Assembly: GCA_028290165.1 (NCBI GenBank)
Contig: JAQGKJ010000586.1
Coordinates: forward strand, 1-5,438
DNA from: Bradyrhizobium sp.
GTDB lineage: Bacteria > Pseudomonadota > Alphaproteobacteria > Rhizobiales > Xanthobacteraceae
Length of the DNA: 5,438 bases
Direction of reading: 5' to 3'
Below are positions 5,348 to 5,438 of the stretch, in pieces. The notes under the pieces are model-generated. The model had not been told where the DNA came from. It did no database searches and saw nothing but the letters and a program-made list of their open reading frames with translations. The position numbers and the translations under genes were made by a program. Position 1 is the stretch's first letter, and the number at the start of each line of letters is the position of its first letter.

Positions 5348-5438
5348 ACATCCACAGAATTATCCCCCGGAGGGCCTCCACTTCAACACCGGAAACCCAC
5401 CGGCTTCTCCACCGGGTTATCAACCTGTTTTCCACAAT
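5348..5438 (+). other. Cluster of DnaA-box-like sequences at the right edge
   Basis: Compared with the consensus TTATCCACA, the plus strand has TTTTCCACA at 5428-5436 (8 of 9), and ACATCCACA (5348-5356), TTATCCCCC (5360-5368) and TTATCAACC (5417-5425), each 7 of 9. Weaker variants occur upstream near 5047 and in the direct repeats (TTCTTCACA). Such density can mark a replication origin or a DnaA-controlled promoter, but no perfect box, AT-rich unwinding region or diagnostic gene is visible. The region stops at the window edge. No gene is seen in it. Confidence 0.25.

Larger units (their letters stand above)
5068..5353 (+). repeat. Interrupted tandem repeat: two 33-bp direct repeats flanking the mini-element
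   Basis: Positions 5068-5100 and 5321-5353 match at 30 of 33 bases, the first 23 being identical (starting CGGTTCTTCACAGCG). If the segment between the TA dinucleotides is removed with one TA, the copies lie head-to-tail with a 38-bp period. A weaker third copy, sharing TTCACAGC and TTG, begins near 5041. This implies a small iteron-like array that was later split. Direct repeats this close could also recombine and delete what lies between. Confidence 0.7.

Noticed and set aside
5068..5353. CRISPR array or integron cassette
   Set aside because: Only two good repeat copies are present, with a 220-bp ORF-containing interval and no cas, attC or integrase signature.

Overview
The window looks chromosomal, from a high-GC alphaproteobacterium, most likely the Bradyrhizobium/Rhodopseudomonas group (Nitrobacteraceae). 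The reasons are the strong G/C preference at third codon positions, the style of the PepP, PrmA and GrlR-like proteins, and a dispersed CCTCTCCC/GGGAGAGG palindromic repeat of a kind common in that group. The assignment comes from recognition, not a search.

Left part (1-2608, minus strand). The N-terminal third of a Bcr/CflA-type MFS drug-efflux transporter runs off the left edge. A 288-bp spacer separates it from the gene upstream and holds a cloverleaf-like repeat plus small inverted repeats. Next comes a complete 609-aa three-domain Xaa-Pro aminopeptidase with every metal ligand in place.

Middle part (2609-3944). A 233-bp divergent spacer leads to a 61-aa basic protein on the plus strand with a good ribosome binding site. 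It converges, 20 bp apart, on prmA (minus strand), which encodes the ribosomal protein L11 methyltransferase. These are housekeeping protein-modification and peptide-turnover functions. They are neighbours but not one operon.

Right part (3945-5015, plus strand). Divergent from prmA is a run of small genes: a doubtful 86-aa ORF, a confident 115-aa GrlR-like protein and, 19 bp later, a 74-aa protein of unknown function. Two operator-like palindromes lie in front of the run.

Right end (5016-5438). This is the most unusual stretch. A 38-bp-period tandem repeat is interrupted by a 213-bp segment bounded by TA dinucleotides and 9-bp terminal inverted repeats (8 of 9 matching). The segment is about 49% GC in its coding part and is nearly filled by one 57-aa, two-helix membrane-protein ORF with a strong ribosome binding site. 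Its stop codon lies inside the right inverted repeat. The last 90 bp hold several near-matches to the DnaA box. The best candidate for something undescribed is this miniature transposon-like element carrying a tiny membrane protein gene.
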